A DNA stretch of 64,000 bases, taken from positions 62,001-126,000 of the forward strand of contig JALVFE010000025.1 of assembly GCA_027030245.1 (NCBI GenBank), written 5' to 3'. Positions 1 to 10,005 of this stretch are shown in pieces; within the stretch, counting starts at the first letter, position 1, and each line of letters opens with the position of its first letter. The DNA is from Melioribacteraceae bacterium (lineage in GTDB: Bacteria > Bacteroidota > Ignavibacteria > Ignavibacteriales > Melioribacteraceae). The notes beneath the pieces are model-generated. The model searched no databases, was not told the origin of the DNA, and was given only the letters and a program-made list of their open reading frames with translations. The translations under genes and the position numbers were made by a program.

Positions 1-957
1 TGGGGCTATCCTTAAATCGAATCGGTAAACAATCCATTTGTCATTTTTTAAGCGTGCCAATCCGTCGTAGGTGGCAACAATGGGATTACCGTTCAAATCG
101 AATGCAATATCGAGAACCAAATTGTCGGGGAAACCATTATTTTGTTCTTTCTTGTAAGTTGTCCAATTAACCCCGTCGAACTTACTTAACCCTTCGGAAG
201 TGCAAACCCACAAATTATCCAGCTTATCAAACTTTAAAGCATTGATTGTATTATCGACTAGCCCTGAATTACTTTGATTATAATTTACCCACGTTTTCCC
301 GTCATATTTTACGACCCCGTTTAAGACAGAACCCAACCAAAGATTGTCTTTGCTGTCTATTGCTATTTTGTTATAAGCAAAATCCAAAATTTCGGATGTA
401 TTAGTGTTATAATCTACCCAATAAGTCGTATCGACCAAGTGAATGACTACATATGTATTTTTATAGCTTCTAACGGTTGCTTCGATACTATCCGTTCTTG
501 CATTTTCTTTCATCAAAACAATTTTATATTTCCCGGGGATTAAAGAGTAAAAAGTATGCGGTGTTATTTGACCGGTAGCTTTACCATTTAAAAATATATC
601 AGCTTTATCCGGTGTAGATACACAAGTTATCGAGCCGCGCATTTTAGGATTAGCATTAAAATCGATTAATAAACTTACAATCGAATCCTTATTTGTTTCC
701 ACGGTAAAACTAGTATCCCTGTATAATTCCCTTTTAAGTGTAACCGTATATTTTTTAACCTCCAGCCAGTCGAGCGTATCCGGGGTTCTTAATCCCGTTG
801 TTTTTCCGTCCAAGTATATTAAAGCACCGTCCGGAATCGAAGAAATAATCAACTTTGCGGCTACGGGTTTAGGACTGGTCGGCGAACTACGGGATACTTC
901 TTTTTCACAACTATACACCGATAGTAAAAGTAAAATCATGTAAAAAAATCTTTTCAT
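1..957 (-). CDS. Partial lipoprotein with two PEGA domains and a two-component-regulator-type beta-propeller
   Basis: The gene reads leftward and runs off the window edge; 319 codons are visible from the ATG at 957. The N-terminus is a lipoprotein signal, a short basic start, a Leu-rich stretch and then a Cys at about residue 17. Two PEGA-like beta domains follow (about 36-95 and 108-175, each with the pattern P-D-x-A-x-I-x-L-D/N-G-K). From about 190 on there are repeats of the type 'D-x-x-x-N-L-W-L-G-S/T' and 'K/S-x-D/N-G-x-x-W', which match the Reg_prop propeller blades of hybrid two-component sensors. The C-terminus is not visible, so it could end as a secreted propeller or continue into a sensor kinase. 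It starts 13 bases after the DUF4249-like gene and is probably in the same operon. Confidence 0.8.
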   Translation of the reverse strand, partial: MKRFFYMILLLLSVYSCEKEVSRSSPTSPKPVAAKLIISSIPDGALIYLDGKTTGLRTPDTLDWLEVKKYTVTLKRELYRDTSFTVETNKDSIVSLLIDFNANPKMRGSITCVSTPDKADIFLNGKATGQITPHTFYSLIPGKYKIVLMKENARTDSIEATVRSYKNTYVVIHLVDTTYWVDYNTNTSEILDFAYNKIAIDSKDNLWLGSVLNGVVKYDGKTWVNYNQSNSGLVDNTINALKFDKLDNLWVCTSEGLSKFDGVNWTTYKKEQNNGFPDNLVLDIAFDLNGNPIVATYDGLARLKNDKWIVYRFDLRIAP

Positions 958-970
958 ATCAACTTAAATA

Positions 971-1915
971 TTAATAATTTTTATATCCAAACTGTCTAAG
1001 AAACTTGTCCGTAAATAACAAGGAAAATCTTTGTTCTATAAAAGAACCGAAAATACCCAAACCGCCCGAAATGTTACCAAAATCCCTAACATCCAAAGAT
1101 ATTGTATATTCGTCGAAGAGCCTGGAAGTTGATAAATAATAAGTGGATAAGTTTTTATCAAAAATACGGAGATGTAAAATAGCACCTGAGATTAAAATTT
1201 GGGAATTTTTTGGTTCGTTTTTCGCAATGTTTCTTAATACACTTTTCACATTATCCAAATCGTACACCACTTTCGGGATTTTCGTAGGTGGTTTGTTAAT
1301 ACCGATTGTTTTTCCATTTTCCTTCACAAACCCCCAAGGAATAGTTACCTTTTTAAGAGTAAGCTTTGTACCTGTATCCACATAATATATCAATGAAAAT
1401 ACAGGAATGTAAATTAAATTATTTTCGTTCGATTTCCATTCAAACACCACGTCACCTCCCTTCGAATCAGGAATAACATGGGAAGACCTGTTAAACTCTA
1501 ATTGAACTTCAGGTACAATAGTTTTCGATCTCAACCGGTTACCATCGGGAAGCAGTGCTTCTATTTCCAATGTATCTCCTTCTTGAATATTGAATTTTGC
1601 ATAATAGTAATTTTTTATGGAATTTTCTTCGTTACCTTCAATAGTGGTGTCGCGTAAAAAATATATTTTATTTACCCCGTTCCATAACAATATTTTAGCG
1701 TTGTGCACGAAATAATCATTCAAATTGCTATTCACTAAATTCTGTTGCGGTTCAGCAGTTTTGAATATTGTGACGGCTTGCAAATTTGTATCCGCTCTTA
1801 TAATTCCGTTTAAAGAATACTTTAATTGATAATTATCGTAAGGGCTGAAATTCTCTTCACAATTCAAACTTGTGATTGTCAGAATTATTAACAATGTTAT
1901 GTTTTTTAAGTTCAT
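971..1915 (-). CDS. DUF4249-like surface lipoprotein
   Basis: A protein of 314 residues with a lipoprotein-type signal (hydrophobic stretch followed by S-L-N-C-E-E near residue 19). The rest is beta-rich, beginning with a short Ig-like segment that carries the 'NYYYAKFNIQEGDTLEIEA' stretch, typical of DUF4249-type proteins that accompany TonB-dependent receptors in Bacteroidota. Its ATG overlaps the receptor stop codon in an ATGA arrangement, so the two are translationally coupled. The likely role is an outer-membrane accessory lipoprotein for the receptor. The substrate is unknown and the family call rests on layout and sequence style. Confidence 0.7.
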   Translation of the reverse strand: MNLKNITLLIILTITSLNCEENFSPYDNYQLKYSLNGIIRADTNLQAVTIFKTAEPQQNLVNSNLNDYFVHNAKILLWNGVNKIYFLRDTTIEGNEENSIKNYYYAKFNIQEGDTLEIEALLPDGNRLRSKTIVPEVQLEFNRSSHVIPDSKGGDVVFEWKSNENNLIYIPVFSLIYYVDTGTKLTLKKVTIPWGFVKENGKTIGINKPPTKIPKVVYDLDNVKSVLRNIAKNEPKNSQILISGAILHLRIFDKNLSTYYLSTSRLFDEYTISLDVRDFGNISGGLGIFGSFIEQRFSLLFTDKFLRQFGYKNY

Positions 1916-4155
1916 AACTTAAAGCCGATATTTACTGTGGGTAAAAACGGGAGCATATTTACTTTTTCCCCTGTAGATCTATCAAAATAGAATAAATTTT
2001 CTCTGTTGTAAACGTTGATTATATTCACGTCCAATAAAAGTTCCCCAAAACTAAAGCGAAAAGTCTTGGAAACGCTAAAATCCAACCGGTGATAATTAGG
2101 TAAACGTTTGATATTTCTATCACCGAGAACGGAAAAAGGAATATAATGGGAGAGAACATTTAAATAATCCAAGTCATTCAATGCTAATTTATAATATCTG
2201 GCTGTAGCCGGTGTAAATGGTAAACCGGTTTTAAAGGTCCAAGATAAACTGGTTTTCCAGCCTTTTCCCAAATTTATTTCCGCAATAATATTTCCATAAT
2301 GCCTTGAATCGTACCTTGGATAATACAGCCATCCTTTAACTTGTTTATAAGCGTATGCTAAAGTGTAAGAAGCACTGAGATTAAAATTGCTATAATTTAA
2401 ATTAGAATTTAATTCCAAGCCGTAGGATTCTCCGTTGCCGTTTATCAAATCATTTTCCCAGTCATATTTTTTACTGTCATTAATTGCGGTAATATCAGAC
2501 AACTTTTTATAATATACTTCACTTTTGATATTCCAATTATTAAATGGCGTAATTTCAATACCAAAAGAATAATGCACGGCTTTTGGCAATTTTAAGTAGT
2601 TGGGAACAATAACATAAGGTTCAAAAAGCGAAACTACCTCGTTTTCGTCGGAAATAGTTGTAATTTCTTGTCTGTATTTCCCCCAAGCTCCTTTAATAGA
2701 AATAGCATCCGCCGGTTTATAGGTAAAACTTATTCTCGGTTCCAAATAATTATTACCGGAGGAAGAAACACTTGTAAAATTGTAGCGGGCACCGATATCG
2801 ATTCCAAAGTTTTTAAATCTCAAATATTTATATTTTGTAAACAACACAAAATTAGCTCCGCGGTCGTTAAATGAAGATATACCTCCGAAATTATTTTCGT
2901 AAGTCAAATTTCCAACTAGTGTAAAAACCTTTAACCCACCGGAAAATTCGTCGTTGTTATCGTATAGATAATTAAATCTATAGTTAAGTGATATTTCCCT
3001 AAGTTTGTTTTTTATCAACCGTGCGGTGCTTTCGTTAGGATTTACTTCTCCTTTAAAATCACTCACTGAAACGTTCAATTCGAATATTAAGGGAAATTTA
3101 AACACTTCGAACCATGAAAATCCGAAAATATTATTAGACCAGAAAAAATTTTCTTTTAGCAAATTGGAGTTCTTCAACATATCGCCGCTGGTAAAAAAAT
3201 GGGCAACAAATTTAGCGCCCGGAATAAAATCAGGATTTGAATAATTAATCTTCACGGAAGCATCGTAAAAATCGAACGGAAGCCTTCCTTTATTCAGTAA
3301 TTTACCGAGTATTCTGGAACTATGACTTTTTCTACCTGTAATAGCAAAAGAACCATACGGAATAGGACCTTCCAAAAGTAATTTTGCGGTAAGCATACTT
3401 AGTGAAGCTTTTGCTCCGTAATTGTTTCTATTCCCATCAATTGTAATTACATCGGTCACCGATGAAATTCTTTCACCATATTCGGATGTAAAACCGCCTT
3501 TATAAAATTTTACATCTTTAATCATTTCAGGATCTATTACACTGAATAGTCCAAGTGCATGGAAGGGATTATAAATTGTTGCTCCGTTTAACAGAACCAA
3601 ATTCTGATTATTATCGCTGCCCCGCACATAATATTTCGCCGAAACATCGGCAGTGAAATTTACTCCTGAAACAAATTGCAAAGCTTTGAAAAGGTCTGTT
3701 TCCACTCCATGGGGTAAGGCTTTAATATTACGTATGCTAAGTTTCTGCAATCCGATATCGGTTTCATTTCCGCGGGTTTTAATTTTGCCCACTTTCTCAA
3801 TTGCACCAAGCTGTACGGGATTCGGAGAAATTTCAAAATTAACCAATAAAGTTTTATTTGGAGGAACTACTAATTTTTCTGACTTAGAAACATAACCGAG
3901 ATAAGAAACGGTAAGTGTTAACTTTTTTTGAGCGGGAACCTTTGTTAAATAAAAATATCCATGCTCGTTTGTAGTAGTACCAATACTAAGTTCTTTAATA
4001 TATACATTTGCTAAAAATAAAGATTCCCCGCTCAAGCTATCGGTCACGAACCCGCGTATTCTACCGTAGGATTGCGGAAGAACCGTATTGCAAAATCCTA
4101 AAATCGACACCAACAAAAAAAATACGGTTTTCTTTATATTTATTTTTACTTTCAA
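1912..4155 (-). CDS. TonB-dependent receptor with N-terminal CarboxypepD_reg-like domain
   Basis: An outer-membrane transporter of 747 residues. A signal peptide (about 1-28, ending near L-P-Q) is followed by a CarboxypepD_reg-like beta sandwich (about 32-110: 'GRIRGFVTDSLSGESL', then 'TNEHGYFYL'), a plug domain (about 130-240, with 'KYYVRGSDNNQNLVLLNGA' and 'GGFTSEYGERISS') and a long beta-barrel ending in an aromatic-type C-terminus 'VNIGFKL'. The start is TTG at 4155, preceded by AGGGAT; no ATG fits the signal peptide. Such receptors import large or scarce substrates using TonB energy. The DUF4249-like partner downstream is coupled to it. No TonB box or siderophore-specific feature can be assigned, so the substrate is open. 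Confidence 0.88.
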   Translation of the reverse strand: MKVKINIKKTVFFLLVSILGFCNTVLPQSYGRIRGFVTDSLSGESLFLANVYIKELSIGTTTNEHGYFYLTKVPAQKKLTLTVSYLGYVSKSEKLVVPPNKTLLVNFEISPNPVQLGAIEKVGKIKTRGNETDIGLQKLSIRNIKALPHGVETDLFKALQFVSGVNFTADVSAKYYVRGSDNNQNLVLLNGATIYNPFHALGLFSVIDPEMIKDVKFYKGGFTSEYGERISSVTDVITIDGNRNNYGAKASLSMLTAKLLLEGPIPYGSFAITGRKSHSSRILGKLLNKGRLPFDFYDASVKINYSNPDFIPGAKFVAHFFTSGDMLKNSNLLKENFFWSNNIFGFSWFEVFKFPLIFELNVSVSDFKGEVNPNESTARLIKNKLREISLNYRFNYLYDNNDEFSGGLKVFTLVGNLTYENNFGGISSFNDRGANFVLFTKYKYLRFKNFGIDIGARYNFTSVSSSGNNYLEPRISFTYKPADAISIKGAWGKYRQEITTISDENEVVSLFEPYVIVPNYLKLPKAVHYSFGIEITPFNNWNIKSEVYYKKLSDITAINDSKKYDWENDLINGNGESYGLELNSNLNYSNFNLSASYTLAYAYKQVKGWLYYPRYDSRHYGNIIAEINLGKGWKTSLSWTFKTGLPFTPATARYYKLALNDLDYLNVLSHYIPFSVLGDRNIKRLPNYHRLDFSVSKTFRFSFGELLLDVNIINVYNRENLFYFDRSTGEKVNMLPFLPTVNIGFKL

Positions 4156-4231
4156 ATCCCTATGCTTTTAACTTTAATACGATTAATTTAAATCTAACTA
4201 TAAATAATATAAAATAAAACTCATTTCGGTA

Positions 4232-6214
4232 TTATTTTTCTTTCTCGGCTCTCAACGAATCCCATGTCATATAAGCTATCAATATCAAAAACATTACCAA
4301 TCCAACCAATTCGGCTCCGTGGGTTTCCGACCATTCGTGAAGTTTCCAATCGGCTCCAGCAGATTTTAGTATAACGCTTATCACTCCCATCAAAGCGCCA
4401 CCGGCAATAAAACCGGATGCGATAAGAATACCCCTTTCTTTTCTTGCTCTGTTTAGGTCTTCGTCTTTACTTCTTGTAGAAACATAATGCGCAATTAAGC
4501 CGCCGACTAAAATCGGAGTGTTAAGTTCCAGCGGTAAATACATTCCCAATGCAAAAGCGAGAGCGGGAACTTTAATCATCGTAAGTATCAAAGCAAAAAA
4601 GGCACCCGCAATGTACATCATCCAAGGTGCAGGTTGATTAGACATAAGCGGTTTTATTACCGCCGCCATTGCATTCGCTTGCGGTGCAGGTAATTCGTTG
4701 CCCGTAAAACCATAAGTGTTGTTCAATAATAAAATTACCCATCCAACGGTAGCGGCAGAAACAACCGTACCTACAAACTTCCACGATTCCTGTTTATACG
4801 GTGAAGAGCCGAGCCAGTAACCGATTTTCAAATCTGTAATAAATGCACCGGCTACAGAAAGAGCCGTACATACAACCCCGCCAATGATTAAGGCAGAAAC
4901 CATACCTGCGGGTCCCGAAAGTCCGGCTGCAACCAAGATAACTGAAGATAATATTAAAGTCATCAAAGTCATTCCCGAAACGGGATTAGTTCCGACAATT
5001 GCAATTGCATTTGCCGCAACCGTGGTAAAAAGAAACGAGATTATCAAAACAATTAACAATCCGATAATTGCATGCATCAAATTATTTACAACGCCAAATA
5101 AGAAAAACACAAAAATTAATAATGCGGTAACGGTAATGCCGCTGGCGATTATTTTCATCGGCAAATCCCGTTGTGTACGCAGAGTATTATTTTCATCCGC
5201 ATGTTTACCGCCGAAAAGTTCTTTAAAACCAAGAGAGAATGCCGTTTTGATTACACCGGAAGATTTGATAATTCCGATTAATCCCGCCATTGCAATACCA
5301 CCAATACCGATGTGCCGGACGTAATGGCTGAAAATCTGTTCGGCCGACATATCTTTAATTAACAAATCAACACCCGCACCGATAGGCATTGTGATGTAAT
5401 CGCCCAGATACGCGAAAACCGGAATTATTACATACCACGCAACGAATGAACCGGCTGCAATAATTGCCGCATATTTTAATCCTACAATGAAGCCCAAACC
5501 CATTACCGCCGCGCCAACATTCAATTTAAATACAAGTTTAAATTTATCGGCGAGAGTTTGACCTGCCTCAATCACCCTTGTTGAAAATACTTCGCTCCAC
5601 CAACCAAAAGAAGCAATTATAAAATCGTACAACCCACCGATAAGTCCGCTAACAACCAAAACTTTTGCTTGACCGCCTTCTTTTTCACCGGCGACTAAAA
5701 CTTCGGTGGTTGCCGTTGCTTCGGGGAACGGAAATTTTCCGTGCATTTCCGCAACAAAATATTTTCTGAAAGGAATTAAAAACAATATTCCTAAAAATCC
5801 GCCGAATAAAGACGCTAAAAAGATTTCGATAAATTCGACTTGCAAATTCAATATATATAAAGCAGGTAAAGTAAAAATAGCACCGGCCACAATTGCGCCC
5901 GAGGTTGCACCGATCGATTGAATAATCACATTTTCACCCAACGCCTGCTTACGTTTGAAAGCCGTTGCCAAACCGACTGCTAAAATGGCAATAGGGATAG
6001 CGGCTTCGAAAACCTGTCCGACTTTCAAACCCAGATAAGCCGCGGCGGCAGAGAATAAAACAGCCATAATTAATCCCCAAAAAACAGACCATGCATTTAC
6101 TTCGGGATAGGTCTTTTCCGGCTCCATAATCGGAATATATTTCTCGCCGGGCTTTAATTCAGTGTATGCATTTGCCGGCAATCCGACCATCTTTTTGTTA
6201 TCAAGATCGCTCAT
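4232..6214 (-). CDS. OPT-family oligopeptide transporter
   Basis: A polytopic inner-membrane protein of 660 residues with about 14-16 hydrophobic segments. It matches the bacterial OPT (oligopeptide transporter) family: an N-terminal 'LKPGEKYIPI' stretch, then 'LGLKVGQVFEAAIPIAI', the 'FPFPEATATTEVL' motif and a C-terminal 'GGLIAHYVS' segment. The family moves peptides or metal-peptide complexes with protons. Its ATG overlaps the TAA of the upstream secreted subtilase (TAATG), and a strong AGGGAG ribosome site lies inside the protease gene, so protease and transporter are co-translated. The inferred role is uptake of peptides released outside the inner membrane. Confidence 0.9.
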   Translation of the reverse strand: MSDLDNKKMVGLPANAYTELKPGEKYIPIMEPEKTYPEVNAWSVFWGLIMAVLFSAAAAYLGLKVGQVFEAAIPIAILAVGLATAFKRKQALGENVIIQSIGATSGAIVAGAIFTLPALYILNLQVEFIEIFLASLFGGFLGILFLIPFRKYFVAEMHGKFPFPEATATTEVLVAGEKEGGQAKVLVVSGLIGGLYDFIIASFGWWSEVFSTRVIEAGQTLADKFKLVFKLNVGAAVMGLGFIVGLKYAAIIAAGSFVAWYVIIPVFAYLGDYITMPIGAGVDLLIKDMSAEQIFSHYVRHIGIGGIAMAGLIGIIKSSGVIKTAFSLGFKELFGGKHADENNTLRTQRDLPMKIIASGITVTALLIFVFFLFGVVNNLMHAIIGLLIVLIISFLFTTVAANAIAIVGTNPVSGMTLMTLILSSVILVAAGLSGPAGMVSALIIGGVVCTALSVAGAFITDLKIGYWLGSSPYKQESWKFVGTVVSAATVGWVILLLNNTYGFTGNELPAPQANAMAAVIKPLMSNQPAPWMMYIAGAFFALILTMIKVPALAFALGMYLPLELNTPILVGGLIAHYVSTRSKDEDLNRARKERGILIASGFIAGGALMGVISVILKSAGADWKLHEWSETHGAELVGLVMFLILIAYMTWDSLRAEKEK

Positions 6215-9042
6215 TATTCACTCCCTTTAATATTAAAAAATACAGGAATTTCTTTCTCGGTTTTCTTTGTATCTAAATTTTTAAAATAGATTTTACCGAA
6301 TTGTTTTGCATCCGCCGGAATGTTTTCCAGATTTCCGAATCTGCAATTCAAATCCGTTAGTATCGAAGGATAAAAAGTCACGAAAGGTAATCCGCCGGCG
6401 GTTACTTTGAATGACGGAGCATTATCAACATAAGTGTATTCTTCAACAAATATAGTCATATTACCGGCTTCATTTGCAAATGCCGGACGTAAAACCAAAC
6501 TTAGTTTGGTAGTATCGGATTTAAACTTATTTCTAATTCCTATTTCATCCGATCTATAAGACAAACCGCCAAGTTCAAGCGCTTTACCGTTTTCATCATA
6601 AATCATCATTGCAAAATCCGTAGTTTTATTAAAATCTTCTTTGCTTATCGAAATCTTGAATTTCTTTTTTATCAATTCGGGAGTAAGAGTAAACGGCAAA
6701 GAATGATAATCGGAATTTTCCAAATGAATAATATGCTTTTGGTAATATCCGAGAATTTCGCCTTCCAACTTATATTCTTTCGCGTGAGTAAAAGTATTAA
6801 TGAAAGTCAGTTTTGTATCGTCAGCGGATAATTCGTTTTTGTCGGAAAGTTGCACGCCGGAAAATTCGACTGAAAGATTAACAACGGAATTACCGCTTGC
6901 TCTGAACAAACCGAGCACATCCAATTCGTAAACGGCGCCGGGTATTAATTCGGAATAATTTCTCTCTACTGTTTTTTCGTCTTCCGCTCTCAATATAACT
7001 CTGTCTAATTGCCTTCCGTCCGGATCGTGCAAGAAATACCAAGCAAAAGCGTAAGTATCGGGATTTGATTTCATTTTCACTTTCATGGAAGATGCGCCTG
7101 CGGGAATTTGTATAAAGAACCGTTTGTGCTCACCGGGTTTTAATTCAATATCGTTCCAGTTCATCTCGTAATCGTTTTCTTCATTAAATCGATAGGGAAT
7201 TACAACTGTTGCCATCATTGTAAATTCCGGGAATCTTGATTTATCGGCTCTGAATGCTTTTAATATCCCGTTGTATAAACCCGGCTCGGTTAGTTTCGAT
7301 TTATCTATTCTTACGCTAACCGTAGTTGATTGATTATTTCTGATATATGTTTTTCTCTTAACGGGCTTTAACCAATCGGCGTAACTTTTAATATAGTATG
7401 ATCTGAAAAACTTTTTCTTCCCTATTAAATTATCCCGCTTAACCGAGAAATTAAATTTCTCTTTACCGGTTAAGAACAAACCGTTCCGTATATAAAGGTT
7501 GGGCGCCGAACCGCCGGGCATATTCGGAGCAAAAGATTTAATAGTATAAGTTTCAATTTTTTTATGTTCATTCGATTTAATATATTTCTTTAACAGTTTC
7601 CAAGCATTCATTACGTTTATGTAACCGCCGCCTTGATCGAGAATATCATAGCCTTCCATTTTCGTAGCGCTTTCGGTTAAAACTTTATAAAGTAAGCGGG
7701 AGGGAATTTTTACATCGGGGAATTCAACTTTTGCAGCGCTTAAAAGCAAAGCCATAACACCTGCGGAATACGGCGATGCCATGCTTGTTCCCCAAAATCT
7801 GTCTCCCCTGCTGAAATTCGGGACGGTAGATGTGCAAGCTCCGGGTGAAACCACGTTAGGTTTTAATACTTCTCCGCCGCGCGAACTGAAATGCAAAATA
7901 ATATTATTTTCCAATTCGGAGTCGAAAAGGTCACGACCAACTTCTTTTGTTAAAACCGCGCCTGTCGAAAATATCGCATCCGTTGCTGCCGGCATGCCGG
8001 TAGTTGAAATTCCGGGGCCTTCGTTTCCGTTGGATGTACTTATGTATAAGTAAGGATTATCTTTTACGAGTTTTTCCAAAAACTTTTCTATATCGGCGCG
8101 GCCTTCAATTTCCGAGCCGACACCGAAACTCATGTTAATAATGCAAGGTTCTTCCCTTTCTTTAGAAATTTTATCTGCATAAAGATATGCTTTTTTCATA
8201 CTTTCGGTTACCGTAGCTCCACCGGCAAAATTATTATTTCCCAATTTCAGTCCCATAAGTTTTGCACCCGGCGCAACGCCGTTAAAATCGGGACTTCCGT
8301 CAATGTGGTAACCCGTAGCAATACCGGCGCAATGAGTTCCGTGCGAACCGTCATCGAAAAAGAAGTTTACTACTTTTCTTTCCGGGAAGATATTAACGGC
8401 AATTGTAAATTGGGGAATATCTTTTTCGTTCGGAATTGTGAACGTATCGAATTTTTCTCTGTAGTTTCTAAGCGGATTTTCATCGGCCAAATCGCCGTTG
8501 CCGTTTGCATCAACGTAAACAACCCAAAACGTATCGTTTTCTGCGGCAGTGCGGAATGTAACAAAATAAAATTTATCGTTCTTCGTTCCGTTTCCGTTTA
8601 CGTCCGCGGCGCCGGAATTGGAGTTTTTCCAAAGCGTTTCGGAGAGAAGTCCGATAAAATAATTATCGTCTATTGCATGAAAAGCTAGTCCTTTCGATGA
8701 TTCGATTTTATAACCTTTATCTTCATTTTCAAAAATCAGTTTACCGTCATCGTTGTCGAAGTCCGCTTCATAAAAATTCACATCGCCTTGACCAGTAAAA
8801 TCCTGAACATCAATAACTTTTACTTCGCCTGTAGATGTTTTTGTTAATCCGTCTATTCCCATATCTATTCCGGTATCCAAGACCAAAACAATTGTTCCCC
8901 TTCCGTCATATTCGGGATACAGTTTAAGAAATTCTTCCACTCCGGTTGAATTTAATGTTAAAAACGTTTGGGTGGAATCCTGTCCGGTTATTCCTACCGT
9001 AAAAACAAAAAAGGAAATCAGAATAAGTTTTAACTTAGACAT
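6214..9042 (-). CDS. Secreted S8 family serine peptidase, tripeptidyl-peptidase-II-like
   Basis: A protein of 942 residues with a signal peptide (about 1-20). The subtilase triad is complete: Asp56 in V-L-D-T-G, His234 in S-H-G-T-H-C-A-G and Ser420 in G-T-S-M-A-S-P, with the oxyanion Asn340 in N-G-N-E-G-P-G. The 'EYDGRGTIVLVLDTG' opening and the long (about 178-residue) insert between Asp and His resemble tripeptidyl peptidase II rather than subtilisin. The C-terminal 500 residues are beta-rich, as in the TPP-II family. The start ATG has GGTGAT six bases upstream. It lies directly before the OPT transporter gene, which fits peptide breakdown followed by uptake. Confidence 0.9.
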   Translation of the reverse strand: MSKLKLILISFFVFTVGITGQDSTQTFLTLNSTGVEEFLKLYPEYDGRGTIVLVLDTGIDMGIDGLTKTSTGEVKVIDVQDFTGQGDVNFYEADFDNDDGKLIFENEDKGYKIESSKGLAFHAIDDNYFIGLLSETLWKNSNSGAADVNGNGTKNDKFYFVTFRTAAENDTFWVVYVDANGNGDLADENPLRNYREKFDTFTIPNEKDIPQFTIAVNIFPERKVVNFFFDDGSHGTHCAGIATGYHIDGSPDFNGVAPGAKLMGLKLGNNNFAGGATVTESMKKAYLYADKISKEREEPCIINMSFGVGSEIEGRADIEKFLEKLVKDNPYLYISTSNGNEGPGISTTGMPAATDAIFSTGAVLTKEVGRDLFDSELENNIILHFSSRGGEVLKPNVVSPGACTSTVPNFSRGDRFWGTSMASPYSAGVMALLLSAAKVEFPDVKIPSRLLYKVLTESATKMEGYDILDQGGGYINVMNAWKLLKKYIKSNEHKKIETYTIKSFAPNMPGGSAPNLYIRNGLFLTGKEKFNFSVKRDNLIGKKKFFRSYYIKSYADWLKPVKRKTYIRNNQSTTVSVRIDKSKLTEPGLYNGILKAFRADKSRFPEFTMMATVVIPYRFNEENDYEMNWNDIELKPGEHKRFFIQIPAGASSMKVKMKSNPDTYAFAWYFLHDPDGRQLDRVILRAEDEKTVERNYSELIPGAVYELDVLGLFRASGNSVVNLSVEFSGVQLSDKNELSADDTKLTFINTFTHAKEYKLEGEILGYYQKHIIHLENSDYHSLPFTLTPELIKKKFKISISKEDFNKTTDFAMMIYDENGKALELGGLSYRSDEIGIRNKFKSDTTKLSLVLRPAFANEAGNMTIFVEEYTYVDNAPSFKVTAGGLPFVTFYPSILTDLNCRFGNLENIPADAKQFGKIYFKNLDTKKTEKEIPVFFNIKGSE

Positions 9043-9060
9043 TTTATCACCTTATATTTT

Positions 9061-9897
9061 TTATTTAATCAAAAAACTTGTTTGCGATTTATGGAGTTTA
9101 TCCAATTTATTGTAATCTAATTCGGAACCCATAACGCTATGCGGAATCAGGTAAACTATGATTAATAAAACAGATGCAAACAGCGCCCACTTATGCGGCT
9201 TTTCACTTTTTCGATACATATATAAAGCAAACAACCATCCGATCATAGCAATAAGGGTTTTATTATCCGTAAGATCCCAACCGAACGGAATGCCCGTCCA
9301 TAACGCACCGAAAGCATATTGTTGTACCAAAGGGCCTAAAATAAATCCGCCGATAAAAAGAAAACCAATTGTCCAATAAGTCAATTTTCTCAGGTTGGCT
9401 TTTTTAGAAAAAATCTCCAAGCCGGTGCGGGTTGAAAGCAACATTGCTCCAAACATGAAAAATATATGCGGCAAAAGAACTGTCAGCGGTACAGCTCCTT
9501 TAAAACGTGTAACAACCGTTTTATCTCCGGGTATATTTATTAATTGTTCACCATATTTTAATTTAACATAATATTCTAATTTTCCGGCGGGCGGCTGATG
9601 CGGTAAATAAGCGATAAGACTTCCGTTTTCGTAACGCATTGGGATTTGAGTGTATTCATCATTTGTTTTGTAGCGCTTATAATAAAGAATACCTTCGATA
9701 GAAGAATCGGGCACGGAAACTTTTACTTCTTGATCGCCTTTTCCGCCATGACTTCGCGTAAATTTATAATCGATAACCATATTATTTAGATTTACGCTTC
9801 CACTGATAGGATAAGTGGGACCTGTTATTCTCTGATAATAAGCAGTTAAAAGTGTAATAAGAAAGGCAACCAACCACAGCCATATCCCGGACTTCAT
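9061..9897 (-). CDS. Uncharacterised membrane protein with periplasmic beta domain
   Basis: A protein of 278 residues from the ATG at 9897. A TTG nine bases further upstream gives a longer reading, but it abuts the AGG and is less likely. One N-terminal membrane helix (about 6-22) leads into an extracytoplasmic beta-rich domain (about 30-140). At least four more helices follow (about 142-160, 175-195, 220-235 and 245-265), with a conserved-looking 'GIPFGWDLTDNKTL' loop between them. I do not recognise a functional family. It ends 18 bases before the subtilase gene and leads the protease-transporter operon, so it may assist peptide use, but that is only positional inference. Confidence 0.72.
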   Translation of the reverse strand: MKSGIWLWLVAFLITLLTAYYQRITGPTYPISGSVNLNNMVIDYKFTRSHGGKGDQEVKVSVPDSSIEGILYYKRYKTNDEYTQIPMRYENGSLIAYLPHQPPAGKLEYYVKLKYGEQLINIPGDKTVVTRFKGAVPLTVLLPHIFFMFGAMLLSTRTGLEIFSKKANLRKLTYWTIGFLFIGGFILGPLVQQYAFGALWTGIPFGWDLTDNKTLIAMIGWLFALYMYRKSEKPHKWALFASVLLIIVYLIPHSVMGSELDYNKLDKLHKSQTSFLIK

Positions 9898-9960
9898 ACT
9901 GAGCAACCTATAGAAATTTCAAAAACTCTTCAGAATCGAGATAAAATATACTTAATCTGG

Positions 9961-9995
9961 CAGTGAAAATAAATTAAATTCCGTTGAAGGAATTT
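9961..9995 (-). terminator. Probable intrinsic terminator after the flagellar supercluster
   Basis: On the minus strand the arms AAATTCC and GGAATTT (9976-9982 and 9989-9995) form a perfect 7-bp stem with a 6-base loop. They are followed by AATTTATTTT. The hairpin sits about 10 bases past the stop of the PAS kinase gene at 10006. The stem is AT-rich, so termination may be partial. Confidence 0.5.
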
Positions 9996-10005
9996 GGGAA
10001 AAAGT

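Noticed and set aside
4884-5324. Plus-strand reading frame inside the OPT transporter gene
   Set aside because: It is a mirror of the transporter coding frame, with no ribosome site and no family resemblance.
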